From: Paratractidigestivibacter sp003150175
GTDB taxonomy: Bacteria > Actinomycetota > Coriobacteriia > Coriobacteriales > Atopobiaceae
Assembly: GCF_964283195.1 (NCBI RefSeq)
Contig: NZ_CAXYLH010000004.1
DNA: 64,000 bases
Direction: 5' to 3' (one strand)
Shown: positions 32,178 to 42,441 of the stretch, in pieces
How the letters are laid out: every line of letters starts with the position of its first letter
Numbering within the stretch: position 1 is the first letter of the stretch
Made by a program: the position numbers and the translations under genes
Notes under the pieces: model-generated
What the model saw: only the letters and a program-made list of their open reading frames with translations
Told to the model about the DNA's origin: nothing
Database searches by the model: none

Positions 32178-32747
32178 GTGAGAGTCCGGAACGATTACTC
32201 ACGCTATGCTGAACTGCTTTTACTGTTTGTCGTTTTCCTTCCACGACCGGTTTTCCTGTGTGAGCTTCGATGGGCGAATGTGGTGGACTACATGCCCTGC
32301 TATGACTACAGGGCAGTCATCGTTGCATCATTAATTGTTCTTTTAATCGGCAAGAATTCAGGCTACCCCGTCATCAAGAGGGCCCTGGGTCACAAAAGGG
32401 CGGAAAGCGCGCTGATCCTTGTAGTCCTGTTTTGCGTCCTGCTCGAGTTGCTCGTCTACACGACCCCGCTCTCCGGACTATTGTTGGGGATTTTTGTGCG
32501 AGGCTTCGACGGGCTGTTCTTCGCGAGCTCAGGCCTGCAATGCGTCGAGCTGGCGGCGATGGGGGCGCTCTGCCGTCTTGTCCGAAAGCCGGAGCCTGAT
32601 ATTGACCGAGTGGGGTTTTGCCTGGGCCTCTTGCTCGAGGGCTCTCTGCTCCTCGTAGACACTGTGTCCGGCTGGCTTGTCTGCCTGCTTTGCGCCTGCT
32701 TTCTGGCGGCGATGGTTTCCATCGCGTTCGAGGGGGGGACTGCGTAG
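32178..32747 (+). CDS. Membrane LuxR-type regulator, N-terminal half (frame ends at G7 tract)
   Basis: 189 residues with about six membrane helices and no DNA-binding domain. Starts at GTG (VRVRNDYSRYAELLLLFVVF), with GGGGG upstream; TTG at 32163 is an alternative. It ends in FEGGTA* immediately after a run of seven Gs (32732-32738). Removing one G joins it to the next frame with continuous membrane topology, giving one protein of about 570 residues. Lower GC and more mixed third positions than the surrounding core genes. Membrane LuxR regulators are abundant in Coriobacteriia. Confidence 0.65.
   Translation: MRVRNDYSRYAELLLLFVVFLPRPVFLCELRWANVVDYMPCYDYRAVIVASLIVLLIGKNSGYPVIKRALGHKRAESALILVVLFCVLLELLVYTTPLSGLLLGIFVRGFDGLFFASSGLQCVELAAMGALCRLVRKPEPDIDRVGFCLGLLLEGSLLLVDTVSGWLVCLLCACFLAAMVSIAFEGGTA
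32732..32738. other. G7 homopolymer at regulator frameshift
   Basis: Seven consecutive Gs at the point where the two regulator frames meet. A G6 version would read straight through. Slipped-strand phase variation, a decayed gene and a sequencing error are all possible. Confidence 0.7.
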
Positions 32748-32841
32748 GAGCTTTTGCGGACTTCTTGATAGCTGCACGTGCCTTGCGCTTGTGGCTGCGA
32801 TGCGATTCGATACGTTTTTGCAGATCGATACTGGGGACCGA

Positions 32842-33888
32842 ATGCCAATGCTCCAGCTTGTCGCGGCGATAGTGCTCGCAGCTGCCGTGCTGGTTGTTGC
32901 AAACGGGGCTAAAAGAGAGATTCGGCAGACTGAGGGGGAATGTGGCGAGTCGAGATTCTCCGAATTAAGCCCTCGTCAGCAAGAAGTGCTCTCTGCATTG
33001 ATCAAAGGGAAGACCGCTGGTGAGATTGCTGCGGAGTTGGGGATTACGTCGGGCGCGGTCGGTGAGCACAAGCGCCGCGCGTTTCAGCGGCTGGGTATCG
33101 ATGGTATAGAGGACCTCGATTCTCGCGATTCCGTGAATACCTGGTCGGATGAGGGTCTGTCGGAGTCGCTGCGCCGGCTCTCGCTGTGCGTCCCCGGTTT
33201 TCTAATCCTGCTCTATGGCTTAGGCCCGGGGTGGGCTTCGCTGAAGGCGCTGCGCCTCATGATGGTGTGGTCGATAACCGTTGTAGCGGCAGACTCCTTG
33301 ACGGGCAAGGCTCACGGGGCTTGCTGCGATTTCGTGTCGCTCGCGCTTATGTTGCTCGTCTTTCTGGCAATGCCTACCGGCAACAGGCGCTTAGCGGAGC
33401 TGGCGTTTGCGTGTTTTGCGGGCAACATCGCTTCGCAGGTTGTTGCGAGGGGCAAGCTGATTGGCGCGCGCGGTGAAGGAGCGGCCCTTGTTCCTTGGCT
33501 TGTTCAGGTGTCCTGGAAATTCGATCTTGCCGAAGGGCAGCTTTGGGCGACTTGCTTGGGGCTGGCTCTTGTGACGGCGGCTCGGCTTGTGGCGGCAATT
33601 GGTAGTCGTCGGGCTTCTTGCGAGATTGGACAGATGGACGCAGCGTTCCTTCGAACGTATCTGGAGTCCAGGGGTCTGAATGAGCTCCAGGCGCGCGTGG
33701 CGGTGCTGTGCGCGGATGGCTGCTCCAGCAGGGAAATATGCCAAGAATTGATGATCTCGCCCGGTACGGTCAACTCGTACCGAACAAAGGCATATAGCCA
33801 ATTAGGCGTAAGCGGAAGGGATGACCTAAGAGAGCTCTTTAACAAAGTACGAGGTAAAGAGCTGTATAAGAAATCGCATTCCGAATAA
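32842..33888 (+). CDS. Membrane LuxR-type regulator, C-terminal half with two HTH domains
   Basis: 348 residues if started at the ATG behind GGGGA; the frame is open back to the G7 tract. Order: one helix (LQLVAAIVLAAAVLVVANG), LuxR helix-turn-helix 1 (LSPRQQEVLSALIKGKTAGE…SGAVGEHKRRAFQRLGI), about five more membrane helices (residues about 110-265), then helix-turn-helix 2 at the C-terminus (GLNELQARVAVLCADGCSSR…SPGTVNSYRTKAYSQLGV). Two HTH domains in one membrane regulator is unusual; one C-terminal domain is the rule. Directly upstream of the ABC module it probably controls. Confidence 0.7.
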   Translation: MPMLQLVAAIVLAAAVLVVANGAKREIRQTEGECGESRFSELSPRQQEVLSALIKGKTAGEIAAELGITSGAVGEHKRRAFQRLGIDGIEDLDSRDSVNTWSDEGLSESLRRLSLCVPGFLILLYGLGPGWASLKALRLMMVWSITVVAADSLTGKAHGACCDFVSLALMLLVFLAMPTGNRRLAELAFACFAGNIASQVVARGKLIGARGEGAALVPWLVQVSWKFDLAEGQLWATCLGLALVTAARLVAAIGSRRASCEIGQMDAAFLRTYLESRGLNELQARVAVLCADGCSSREICQELMISPGTVNSYRTKAYSQLGVSGRDDLRELFNKVRGKELYKKSHSE

Positions 33889-33981
33889 TACGCGACACAG
33901 CCGTCCTCTGTGTGGTTTGATACAGTCAATTCGCCCGGGCATGCCGCCGGGCGCAAAAAGGCTCAACAGAGGCGGTGGCCT

Positions 33982-34629
33982 ATGGTCGAGATGGTCGATT
34001 ACTGCAAAACAATTGCACGGGCCCCGGTGCTCGATCATATCAACGTGAGGCTCGAGGACGGGCGGATTTACGGTCTCAAGGGCAAGAACGGCTCGGGCAA
34101 AACCATGCTGCTGAGGGCTATGTGCGGCTTGATCCGGCCGACGTCGGGACAATTGCTCATAGACGGTGAACCCCTGCCCCGAGGCCGGTTTGCGCAGGAC
34201 GCCGGCGTGCTCATTGAGAACCCTGAGTTTCTTCCGGGATATACCTGCAAAGAGAATCTCATGGGCTTGGCAAGAATCAACAACAAAATCGGCGAGGACA
34301 AGGTTGACGAAGCCTTGGCGTCCGTCGGCCTCGATCCGGGCGACGGACGGCCTGTAAGAGCTTGCTCTTTGGGCATGAGGCAGCGCCTGGGAATCGCTGC
34401 TGTGCTCATGGAGAGCCCAGGGCTGATTCTGCTGGACGAGCCGGTAAACGCTCTCGATCCCGAAGGCGTCGCCCTCGTGGCTGGGCTCTTGCAAAATGCG
34501 CGGGCCCGAGGCGCTTTGGTGGTCGTCGCGTGTCATGATTCGGGCGAGATAGAAGGGCTGTTTGATCAGACGTTTCTGATGGCGGAGGGAAGGCTGCGCC
34601 CGTCGGACTCCGAGGAGGAGTCAAAATGA
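33982..34629 (+). CDS. ABC transporter ATPase
   Basis: ATP-binding subunit, 215 residues. Walker A LKGKNGSGKT, Q-loop-like GVLIENPEFLPGYTCKENL, degenerate signature CSLGMRQRLGIAAVL, Walker B LILLDEPVNALD and switch His ACHDSGEI. The lone S-L-G-M signature instead of LSGGQ is seen in ABC-2 type peptide/immunity exporters. ATG is chosen with GAGGCGG nearby. First of five overlapping genes; the next starts in its stop (ATGA). Confidence 0.85.
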   Translation: MVEMVDYCKTIARAPVLDHINVRLEDGRIYGLKGKNGSGKTMLLRAMCGLIRPTSGQLLIDGEPLPRGRFAQDAGVLIENPEFLPGYTCKENLMGLARINNKIGEDKVDEALASVGLDPGDGRPVRACSLGMRQRLGIAAVLMESPGLILLDEPVNALDPEGVALVAGLLQNARARGALVVVACHDSGEIEGLFDQTFLMAEGRLRPSDSEEESK

Positions 34630-35210
34630 AGGGCAGGAATGCGCGCCTTCTTGCGGGCATATTGATGCTGGCTGCGCTTGCGCTTGCGTCTATTGCGCGT
34701 ATCGAAGCTCTGGACGGCATGTATCCCCATAGCGACCGCACCTTCTCCATGGGCCAAGAAGTGCCGGTCGAGATGAACTGGGGCACGGAGCAAGGGGAGC
34801 AACATATCGCAGTGACATCCGTCGCTTTTCTTGACGAGGGGCAGGTGCAGCGGCTTCAGTCCTGGGCTCTGACAACGACTCCCGAAAGGTCGTGCCCGGC
34901 TCTTCTTGTAACGGTAAGGAGTGAAGATGCCGACTTGGCATCGCTTGTTTCCTTGCTGCGATTGATGACGGGGCCGTGCGCATGGGCTCCCGACCAGCAG
35001 ATCAGCGCCTCTTTGTATTATCAGACGGGCGATTTGCCGGGCAAAAGCGAGTTCGACCTTGTGTTTCTTCTTTCACCCGAGACGTGCAGCGATGCCGTTT
35101 GGGCCTCGCCGACGAGCCATGAGTATGAGCTCGTATGCTCGCTTTGGCCGACGCGCAAAGCCGTCGAGCTCGGCAGACCGGCCGCGGGGGCGCTGCCTTC
35201 GTTGGGTTAG
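34626..35210 (+). CDS. Hypothetical membrane-anchored or exported protein
   Basis: Not recognised. 194 residues. One N-terminal hydrophobic helix (about 8-26, LLAGILMLAALALASIARI) without a lipobox Cys, so a signal anchor or cleavable signal. The exported part has three or four Cys residues (ERSCPALL, TGPCAWA, PETCSDA, ELVCSLW) that could form disulfides. Overlaps the ATPase gene by four bases and is followed by a permease after ten, so it belongs to the transporter. A substrate-capture or peptide-interacting role is a guess. Confidence 0.6.
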   Translation: MKGRNARLLAGILMLAALALASIARIEALDGMYPHSDRTFSMGQEVPVEMNWGTEQGEQHIAVTSVAFLDEGQVQRLQSWALTTTPERSCPALLVTVRSEDADLASLVSLLRLMTGPCAWAPDQQISASLYYQTGDLPGKSEFDLVFLLSPETCSDAVWASPTSHEYELVCSLWPTRKAVELGRPAAGALPSLG

Positions 35211-35220
35211 AGAGGGCAAT

Positions 35221-36051
35221 ATGGGCATTTATCTTTATGAGCTCAGGCGCGCGTTTTGTTCTCGCCGATTTTGCCTTGCCATGGCGGTGGCGCTTGCACC
35301 GTCGTTACTGCAGCTGATCACGGGGCCGCTGGCGTACGGCTTCGGCGAAATATGGGCCCGGTGGCGCTCGGGTTTGTATGGAGTGACGCCTCCTTCGCTC
35401 TACGGGACCTGGATGGGCGGGACGCTCGGCTCGGTGTTCTCGGAGCTTTTTTACGTGCTTGCACCGCTGTTTTGCTGTCTTCCCTATGCGTGGAGCTTGG
35501 GGTCAGATCTTCATGGCGGGTTTGCGGGGGTGCTCGTGCAAAGATGCGACACCAAATCGTATCTGCGAGCCAAATCCGCTGCGTGTTTCCTTGCTGCCGC
35601 CGCTGTTGTGGTTGTGCCACAGGTGGTCAACTTCTGGCTGAGCGCGCTGTGCGTTCCCACCTTGTCTCCCGATCCAGCCGCGGGGATGTATGCCGTGTTC
35701 GCGCGATCGGCGTTCTCAGAGCTGTTCTATGGCTGGCCGATTCTCTATGTGGGGCTGTATCTGTTGATCTCCGCCGTGATAATGGGCCTGTTCAGCGTAC
35801 TCGCGATGCTCTTGGCTATACCGCTTCGCAACACAGGGCTTGTGGCCGCGCTTCCGCTGATTGCCGATGAGCTTCTTTATTTTGCGTTGTTTTGCCTTGG
35901 GCTTGGCGGTTATGCACCGAGCAGGGTGATCATGCCAAGTCAACCGGTACTCGGAATCGAGCCGATGTGGGTCTTGGCCGAAATCTGTTTCCTCGCGGTG
36001 GCCTCGGCGGCCCTTCTTTATAGACGCATCGAGGAGTTCGAAGTCATATGA
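35221..36051 (+). CDS. ABC-2 type permease
   Basis: 276 residues, about six membrane helices. Starts GIYLYELRRAFCSRRFCLAM, the amphipathic entry helix typical of ABC-2 permeases, and has YAWSLGSDLHGGFAGVLVQR, which resembles the coupling region of that family. ATG with AGAGGG upstream. The next permease gene overlaps by four bases (ATGA). The substrate is unknown; lantibiotic or other peptide export/immunity is the closest analogy. Confidence 0.72.
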   Translation: MGIYLYELRRAFCSRRFCLAMAVALAPSLLQLITGPLAYGFGEIWARWRSGLYGVTPPSLYGTWMGGTLGSVFSELFYVLAPLFCCLPYAWSLGSDLHGGFAGVLVQRCDTKSYLRAKSAACFLAAAAVVVVPQVVNFWLSALCVPTLSPDPAAGMYAVFARSAFSELFYGWPILYVGLYLLISAVIMGLFSVLAMLLAIPLRNTGLVAALPLIADELLYFALFCLGLGGYAPSRVIMPSQPVLGIEPMWVLAEICFLAVASAALLYRRIEEFEVI

Positions 36052-36770
36052 AAATCGGCAGAAACGCAGCTTATGCAGGGCTTGTGCTTGGAGTGACAGT
36101 CTTTTTTGCGCTTCGAGCGTTTCTGTCCTACGGGCAGGGTCCTGGGGTATATGGTGCGGCCGAAACCGACGGTGTGCTCTGCTCTTTCTTTGCGGGGGTT
36201 GCCTATCCTGTTGGCGGCAGGGTCCTGGTCCCTCTGGATTGGCTGCTCATGGTTGCAGGTGCGCAGGCCGCATGCGCCGCGGTGATGGCGCTGAGCCGTG
36301 GCCGTTGGGGTGCTCAAGTGACTCTACGAATCGGGTCATCGGTAAAAGCGTGGCTAGGGATATGCATCGTTATGATGGCGATTGCAGCTGCATGGATCCT
36401 TTGCGCGCTGACTGCATGCTTTGTGGCCGCTCTAGGCCTCGGCGTACGGATCGGGGAAGGAGCGCCGGAAATCATTGCGCTTGAGCTTGCCTCATTGCTC
36501 GCTTTGCTCCTTGCTCAGGCGGTGGCGTCCCTTTTTGCCGGGCCAATCATCGGTTTTTGCGCGGCGTTTATTTACTCGACCCTCGCGTTCATTGGTCCTT
36601 GGGCGGCGCTCCCGCCGTCCTGGATGATGCTGGAAAGAAGCCCGTGGATCTGGCAGGGTAGCGCCGCCGCACTTGCAGCGACAGCGACATCTGCAGCACT
36701 TTCGCTTTTATTGATTCTTGTCGGAGCATTCGTTTCTTGGCAACGTGATTGGCTGGTGGTCACGCGATGA
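36048..36770 (+). CDS. Permease-like membrane protein
   Basis: 240 residues, about six predicted helices (around 10-25, 60-80, 105-130, 145-175, 178-198, 210-235). No family motif that I can name. Small external loops and a basic C-terminus (SWQRDWLVVTR). ATGA overlap with the genes on both sides ties it to the ABC module, so it is probably one of three membrane subunits. Confidence 0.6.
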   Translation: MKIGRNAAYAGLVLGVTVFFALRAFLSYGQGPGVYGAAETDGVLCSFFAGVAYPVGGRVLVPLDWLLMVAGAQAACAAVMALSRGRWGAQVTLRIGSSVKAWLGICIVMMAIAAAWILCALTACFVAALGLGVRIGEGAPEIIALELASLLALLLAQAVASLFAGPIIGFCAAFIYSTLAFIGPWAALPPSWMMLERSPWIWQGSAAALAATATSAALSLLLILVGAFVSWQRDWLVVTR

Positions 36771-37633
36771 GAAGAAAGCAAGTAGCGTTGGTAGCTCCGT
36801 TCGCTGTGGCTGCGTGCTTTGTGGCTATCCGTTTCGTGCAGCTGAGCTTTACTCTGGACGCTCTTCAAAAAGGGGTGACTCCGTGCTTTGCTGATTTGAT
36901 CATTCAGTCGATTAGCGGGGAGGGACCGATCTCGTGCTCGTGGTTTTTGGCCGTCGGGATCGAATGCTCGATGCTTTCGCTGCTTTGGGAGCGCGAGCGC
37001 AGCGCTCAGTATCTTGTTCTTTCGGGAAGCTGGCATCGGCTTTGTGCGGAGGAACTGCGGGAGGCAGCCCGGGTTGCTTTAGGGGTAGGGCTCGCCGAAT
37101 TCGCGTTGATTTGCGTCTCTGCTCTGATTGGGGTGGGGGCATCGGATCTTGCGTTGCTCTCGTTTTCGGGAAGAAGCTCCTATTTTGCGTATAAGACAGG
37201 ACATGTCTTGGGAGCAGAACCGAGCCTCGGTTTGGTGCTGGTGCTGTGCTGCGCGGCACTTCTTGCCATATGCCTGTTTGGCGCCGCTTCGTTTGTTTTT
37301 CTTAGGTGGTTGCTCGGGTCTTCGGTCGCCCCGCTGCTCATCGAGTTGCTGTTTGGCCTGACGGTTGCCCAAGGGGAGTACTCGTTCGTCTACGAGATTG
37401 TTCGGGCGCTCGGGGGTACGCTCGATTTCGTCAACCCGCTATACCTGCTAGCGAGTCTTCCGAGCGTTGCGTGGGGTGTGTGGCTTGAGGGGTCGTTTTG
37501 GGGCATTGGGCTGACGGTCTGTTTGGCCGTGCTGTTTGGCGCGGCCGCCTATGCGATTGCGCCGCATGCAAGGTTGGCGGACCGAGTGCCGATGCGATGG
37601 TCCTTCTTTCCAAACGCCGCCGCGCGCAAATAG
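36767..37633 (+). CDS. Permease-like membrane protein
   Basis: 288 residues, about six to seven helices. Starts MRRKQVALVAPFAVAACFVAI; has LSGSWHRLCAEELREAARVALGVG before a pair of helices, similar in layout to the 35221 permease but without obvious identity. Last gene of the ABC module; it ends 36 bases after the start of the 108-base repeat copy B, so that repeat overlaps its 3' end. Confidence 0.6.
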   Translation: MRRKQVALVAPFAVAACFVAIRFVQLSFTLDALQKGVTPCFADLIIQSISGEGPISCSWFLAVGIECSMLSLLWERERSAQYLVLSGSWHRLCAEELREAARVALGVGLAEFALICVSALIGVGASDLALLSFSGRSSYFAYKTGHVLGAEPSLGLVLVLCCAALLAICLFGAASFVFLRWLLGSSVAPLLIELLFGLTVAQGEYSFVYEIVRALGGTLDFVNPLYLLASLPSVAWGVWLEGSFWGIGLTVCLAVLFGAAAYAIAPHARLADRVPMRWSFFPNAAARK

Positions 37634-37704
37634 TGTACATATCCTAACCCTGGCAAGAAGAAATACCTGGTAAGAAGTGCGAGCGGGTTGTGAAATGTAC
37701 ACTA
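37597..37704. repeat. 108-bp direct repeat copy B, containing 72-bp element copy 3
   Basis: Equal in length and orientation to 31962-32069. AGTGTACA at 37632 and TGTACACT ending at 37703 delimit the 72-base part. It overlaps the last 37 bases of the upstream permease gene. No intact minus-strand gene starts from it: the position of the ATG used in copy A reads ATC here. Confidence 0.9.
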
Positions 37705-37777
37705 ATCGGAGCAGGCCGACCGCCAGCTGGCCAAGCCGGTTGCCCGAGCATCCCCATCCGGCGCGGCTATCGTAAAC

Positions 37778-37796
37778 CTAATGTGAACACACTTAG
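37778..37796. promoter_or_regulatory. Heat-shock dyad upstream of clpB (candidate HspR site)
   Basis: CTAATG-N7-ACTTAG, the same two arms as at dnaK. A shared GGGCATAACT block (about 37822-37831, compare GGGGATAAACT at dnaK) lies 27 bases downstream and may hold the -10. Confidence 0.7.
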
Positions 37797-37900
37797 ATTT
37801 TGTATAGCGAACGCGCTTAGAGGGCATAACTCGTACTGATAAACAGCGAGCCGCGCGGGTCCGGAAACGCCCGGCGCGGCACCCCAGAGAGGTGACCAGT

Positions 37901-40528
<2,628 letters not shown>

Positions 40529-40570
40529 CCCGCGCATGCATGAGGCGGGCTGGTCGAATCGCATAGCGGC

Positions 40571-40636
40571 ATAGCAGGGGGCAGGGGTTTATCGCCGGCA
40601 TGGAGCCGACGGTAGGACCCCGCCCCCTATTGCTAT
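40571..40636 (+). terminator. Long hairpin after clpB
   Basis: ATAGCAGGGGGCAGGGGT pairs with ACCCCGCCCCCTATTGCTAT around a 28-base loop that has its own small stem (GCCGGC…GCCGACGG). No T run follows, so termination is likely but not certain. The structure covers upstream candidate start codons of the next gene. Confidence 0.55.
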
Positions 40637-40682
40637 GATGAGGGGCAGCATGAACCGCCCGCGAAGGCAGCAGGAAACCGCA

Positions 40683-42209
40683 ATGGATACTCAACGTCCA
40701 GAAAAGACGCAGCTCATAAACGAGCCGAACATCAAGCCGGCCGATCCGGGCGAAGGGGCTGGCGTGCCGCCGGTCGACTTGGATGACGACCCGAGCGTCT
40801 CGCCCATCGACCTGGCCGACCTCACGTTCGCGCGGCGCCCCGTCGAGGTCGCTTCCCCCGTGCGCAGCGCAAAAAAGAAGGGCCTGCCCGTCTGGGCGGT
40901 GGCCCTCTTTGTCGTCCTGACGCTCGCGGGGATCGGCGCCGGGGCCTGGTACACCTACGACCAGGAGCTTTGGGGCGGCCATACCGTCCCGTCCGTCGTG
41001 GGGCTCGAGCGCGACGCGGCGCAAAAGCAGCTCGAGGCCGCGGGTTTCAAGGTGACCGTCGAGGAGTCCGCCGCGGACGACGGGATCGGCACTGTCCTCG
41101 CGTGTGACCCCGAGCCGGGCAAGCGCGCCGAGACCTCCGGCGGCGCGACCATCACCGTCGCGATCGCTCGGACGATCCCGCAGGTCACGGGCCAGAACGT
41201 CGACGACGCGCAGAAGGCGCTCCTTGATGCCGGCGCCCAGAACGTCCGCATCCAGTCCGTCAACTCCGATGCGGGCGCCGGGACGGTCGTCTCGGTCGAG
41301 CCGGCGGAGGGTTCTCAGTTCAAGTCTGCCGACGAGGTCGTGCTCTCGGTCGCCACGCCGTACGTGGTCCCGTCCGTCGTCGGTCTCACCGCCGATGCGG
41401 CGAAGGCCGCCGTCGAGAAGGCGGGCCTCCAGGCGAAGGTGGACTATATCAAGTCCGATAAGCCCCACAACGAGGTCGTCTCGTGCAGCCCCGAGGCCGG
41501 GACCCAGGCGCAGGAGGGTGACGTCGTCGAGCTCAAGGTCTCGAGCCCCTTCCCCGAGTCGCCCGACAAGCTCGCAGAGTACCTCGACGCCACGTCCAAG
41601 GAGGTGGCGACCTACCTCGGCAACGAGAAGTACGCGCTGACCTACGGCGCGACCTTCTCGAACGGGGACGCGCACGCGGTCTACACCGGCGCCGCCGGCG
41701 ACATGATCACCTTCACCGCGAACCCGGAGGTCGGCTCCTATGCCGGCGACAAGACCGACGACGTGCTCGCGGTAGGCGCGCCCATCAGCGGCGTGCGCTA
41801 CGTGTTCGCTCAGGGCTCCGCGCCGGCGGGCGCCGACGCCGAGACGGTCGCTGCCGTCAAGGCCGTCATGCAGGAGTGCGGCTTCACCGGCCTCAAAGAG
41901 TCCTGCTCCGCCGCCGACCTCGAGAAGCTCGGCTTCGCGGCGGAAGGGCGCCACTTCATCTGCGCGTACGGCGAGGCACAGGGGTACTCCTGGGCCGTCC
42001 TCATCGGCGGCAAGCAGGCGGGGCAGGTCAACGTCGTTGCCATGACGTTCCTCAAGGGGCGCTTCAGCGGCGGCATCGATCTCGCGCCCTACGGCAACAG
42101 CCCGGCGAAGTTCATCGCATACGCGGGTCTCTACAACGAGAACGCGGTGGTCCAGAAGGAGGCGGCCGATGCAGCAGCCAAAGACGGCGCAGCCGCGCAA
42201 GGCCAGTAA
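40683..42209 (+). CDS. PASTA-domain membrane protein
   Basis: 508 residues. Cytoplasmic N-terminus (1-65, TQLINEPNIKPADPGE), one membrane helix (about 68-90, WAVALFVVLTLAGIGAGAWYT in two pieces), then three PASTA repeats (about 98-165, 166-230, 231-295) each beginning VPSVVGL or IPQVTGQ, then an unassigned extracellular domain of about 210 residues. PASTA repeats bind muropeptides or lipid II in Stk/PknB kinases and PBPs. There is no kinase or PBP domain here. ATG is chosen with AGGA seven bases upstream; ATG at 40635 lies inside the clpB hairpin. Confidence 0.8.
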   Translation: MDTQRPEKTQLINEPNIKPADPGEGAGVPPVDLDDDPSVSPIDLADLTFARRPVEVASPVRSAKKKGLPVWAVALFVVLTLAGIGAGAWYTYDQELWGGHTVPSVVGLERDAAQKQLEAAGFKVTVEESAADDGIGTVLACDPEPGKRAETSGGATITVAIARTIPQVTGQNVDDAQKALLDAGAQNVRIQSVNSDAGAGTVVSVEPAEGSQFKSADEVVLSVATPYVVPSVVGLTADAAKAAVEKAGLQAKVDYIKSDKPHNEVVSCSPEAGTQAQEGDVVELKVSSPFPESPDKLAEYLDATSKEVATYLGNEKYALTYGATFSNGDAHAVYTGAAGDMITFTANPEVGSYAGDKTDDVLAVGAPISGVRYVFAQGSAPAGADAETVAAVKAVMQECGFTGLKESCSAADLEKLGFAAEGRHFICAYGEAQGYSWAVLIGGKQAGQVNVVAMTFLKGRFSGGIDLAPYGNSPAKFIAYAGLYNENAVVQKEAADAAAKDGAAAQGQ

Positions 42210-42348
42210 TGATCAGGCGGCGCGTGCCGCCGAGGAAGAGAAGCGCGAGTTCATTCGCGCCGAGAACGAGGACGACGACGGCTACGACCCCTACTCCGAC
42301 CGCCGCCCCGTGAGCGAGCCGCTCTTTGAGCGCGACCCCTGGGCTTAG
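42169..42348 (+). CDS. Small acidic protein overlapping the PASTA gene
   Basis: 59 codons from ATG at 42169, with a near-perfect AAGGAGG 7-8 bases upstream inside the PASTA gene (overlap of 41 bases). The protein starts MQQPKTAQPRKASND, then an acidic stretch AENEDDDGYDPYSD, and ends FERDPWA. No hydrophobic segment. Ideal RBS and position before a strong terminator support it as a real gene. Function unknown; co-translated with the PASTA protein. Confidence 0.65.
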   Translation: MQQPKTAQPRKASNDQAARAAEEEKREFIRAENEDDDGYDPYSDRRPVSEPLFERDPWA

Positions 42349-42359
42349 GCCGCGACGTG

Positions 42360-42407
42360 GAACGGGCCCGGCATTTCCGCATCGCTTCGGAAATGCCGGG
42401 CCCGTTC
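42360..42407. terminator. Bidirectional terminator, perfect 20-bp stem
   Basis: Perfect 20-base arms (42360-42379 and 42388-42407) with an 8-base loop, lying between convergent genes. ATGTTTGG follows on the plus strand. Confidence 0.75.
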
Positions 42408-42441
42408 ATGTTTGGCAAGCCAGCGCACGGGTCTTCGCGAT

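Noticed and set aside
32618..32872. Third-frame open reading frame across the LuxR split
   Set aside because: Arg/Leu-rich shadow with no RBS; the two flanking frames together give a coherent membrane protein.
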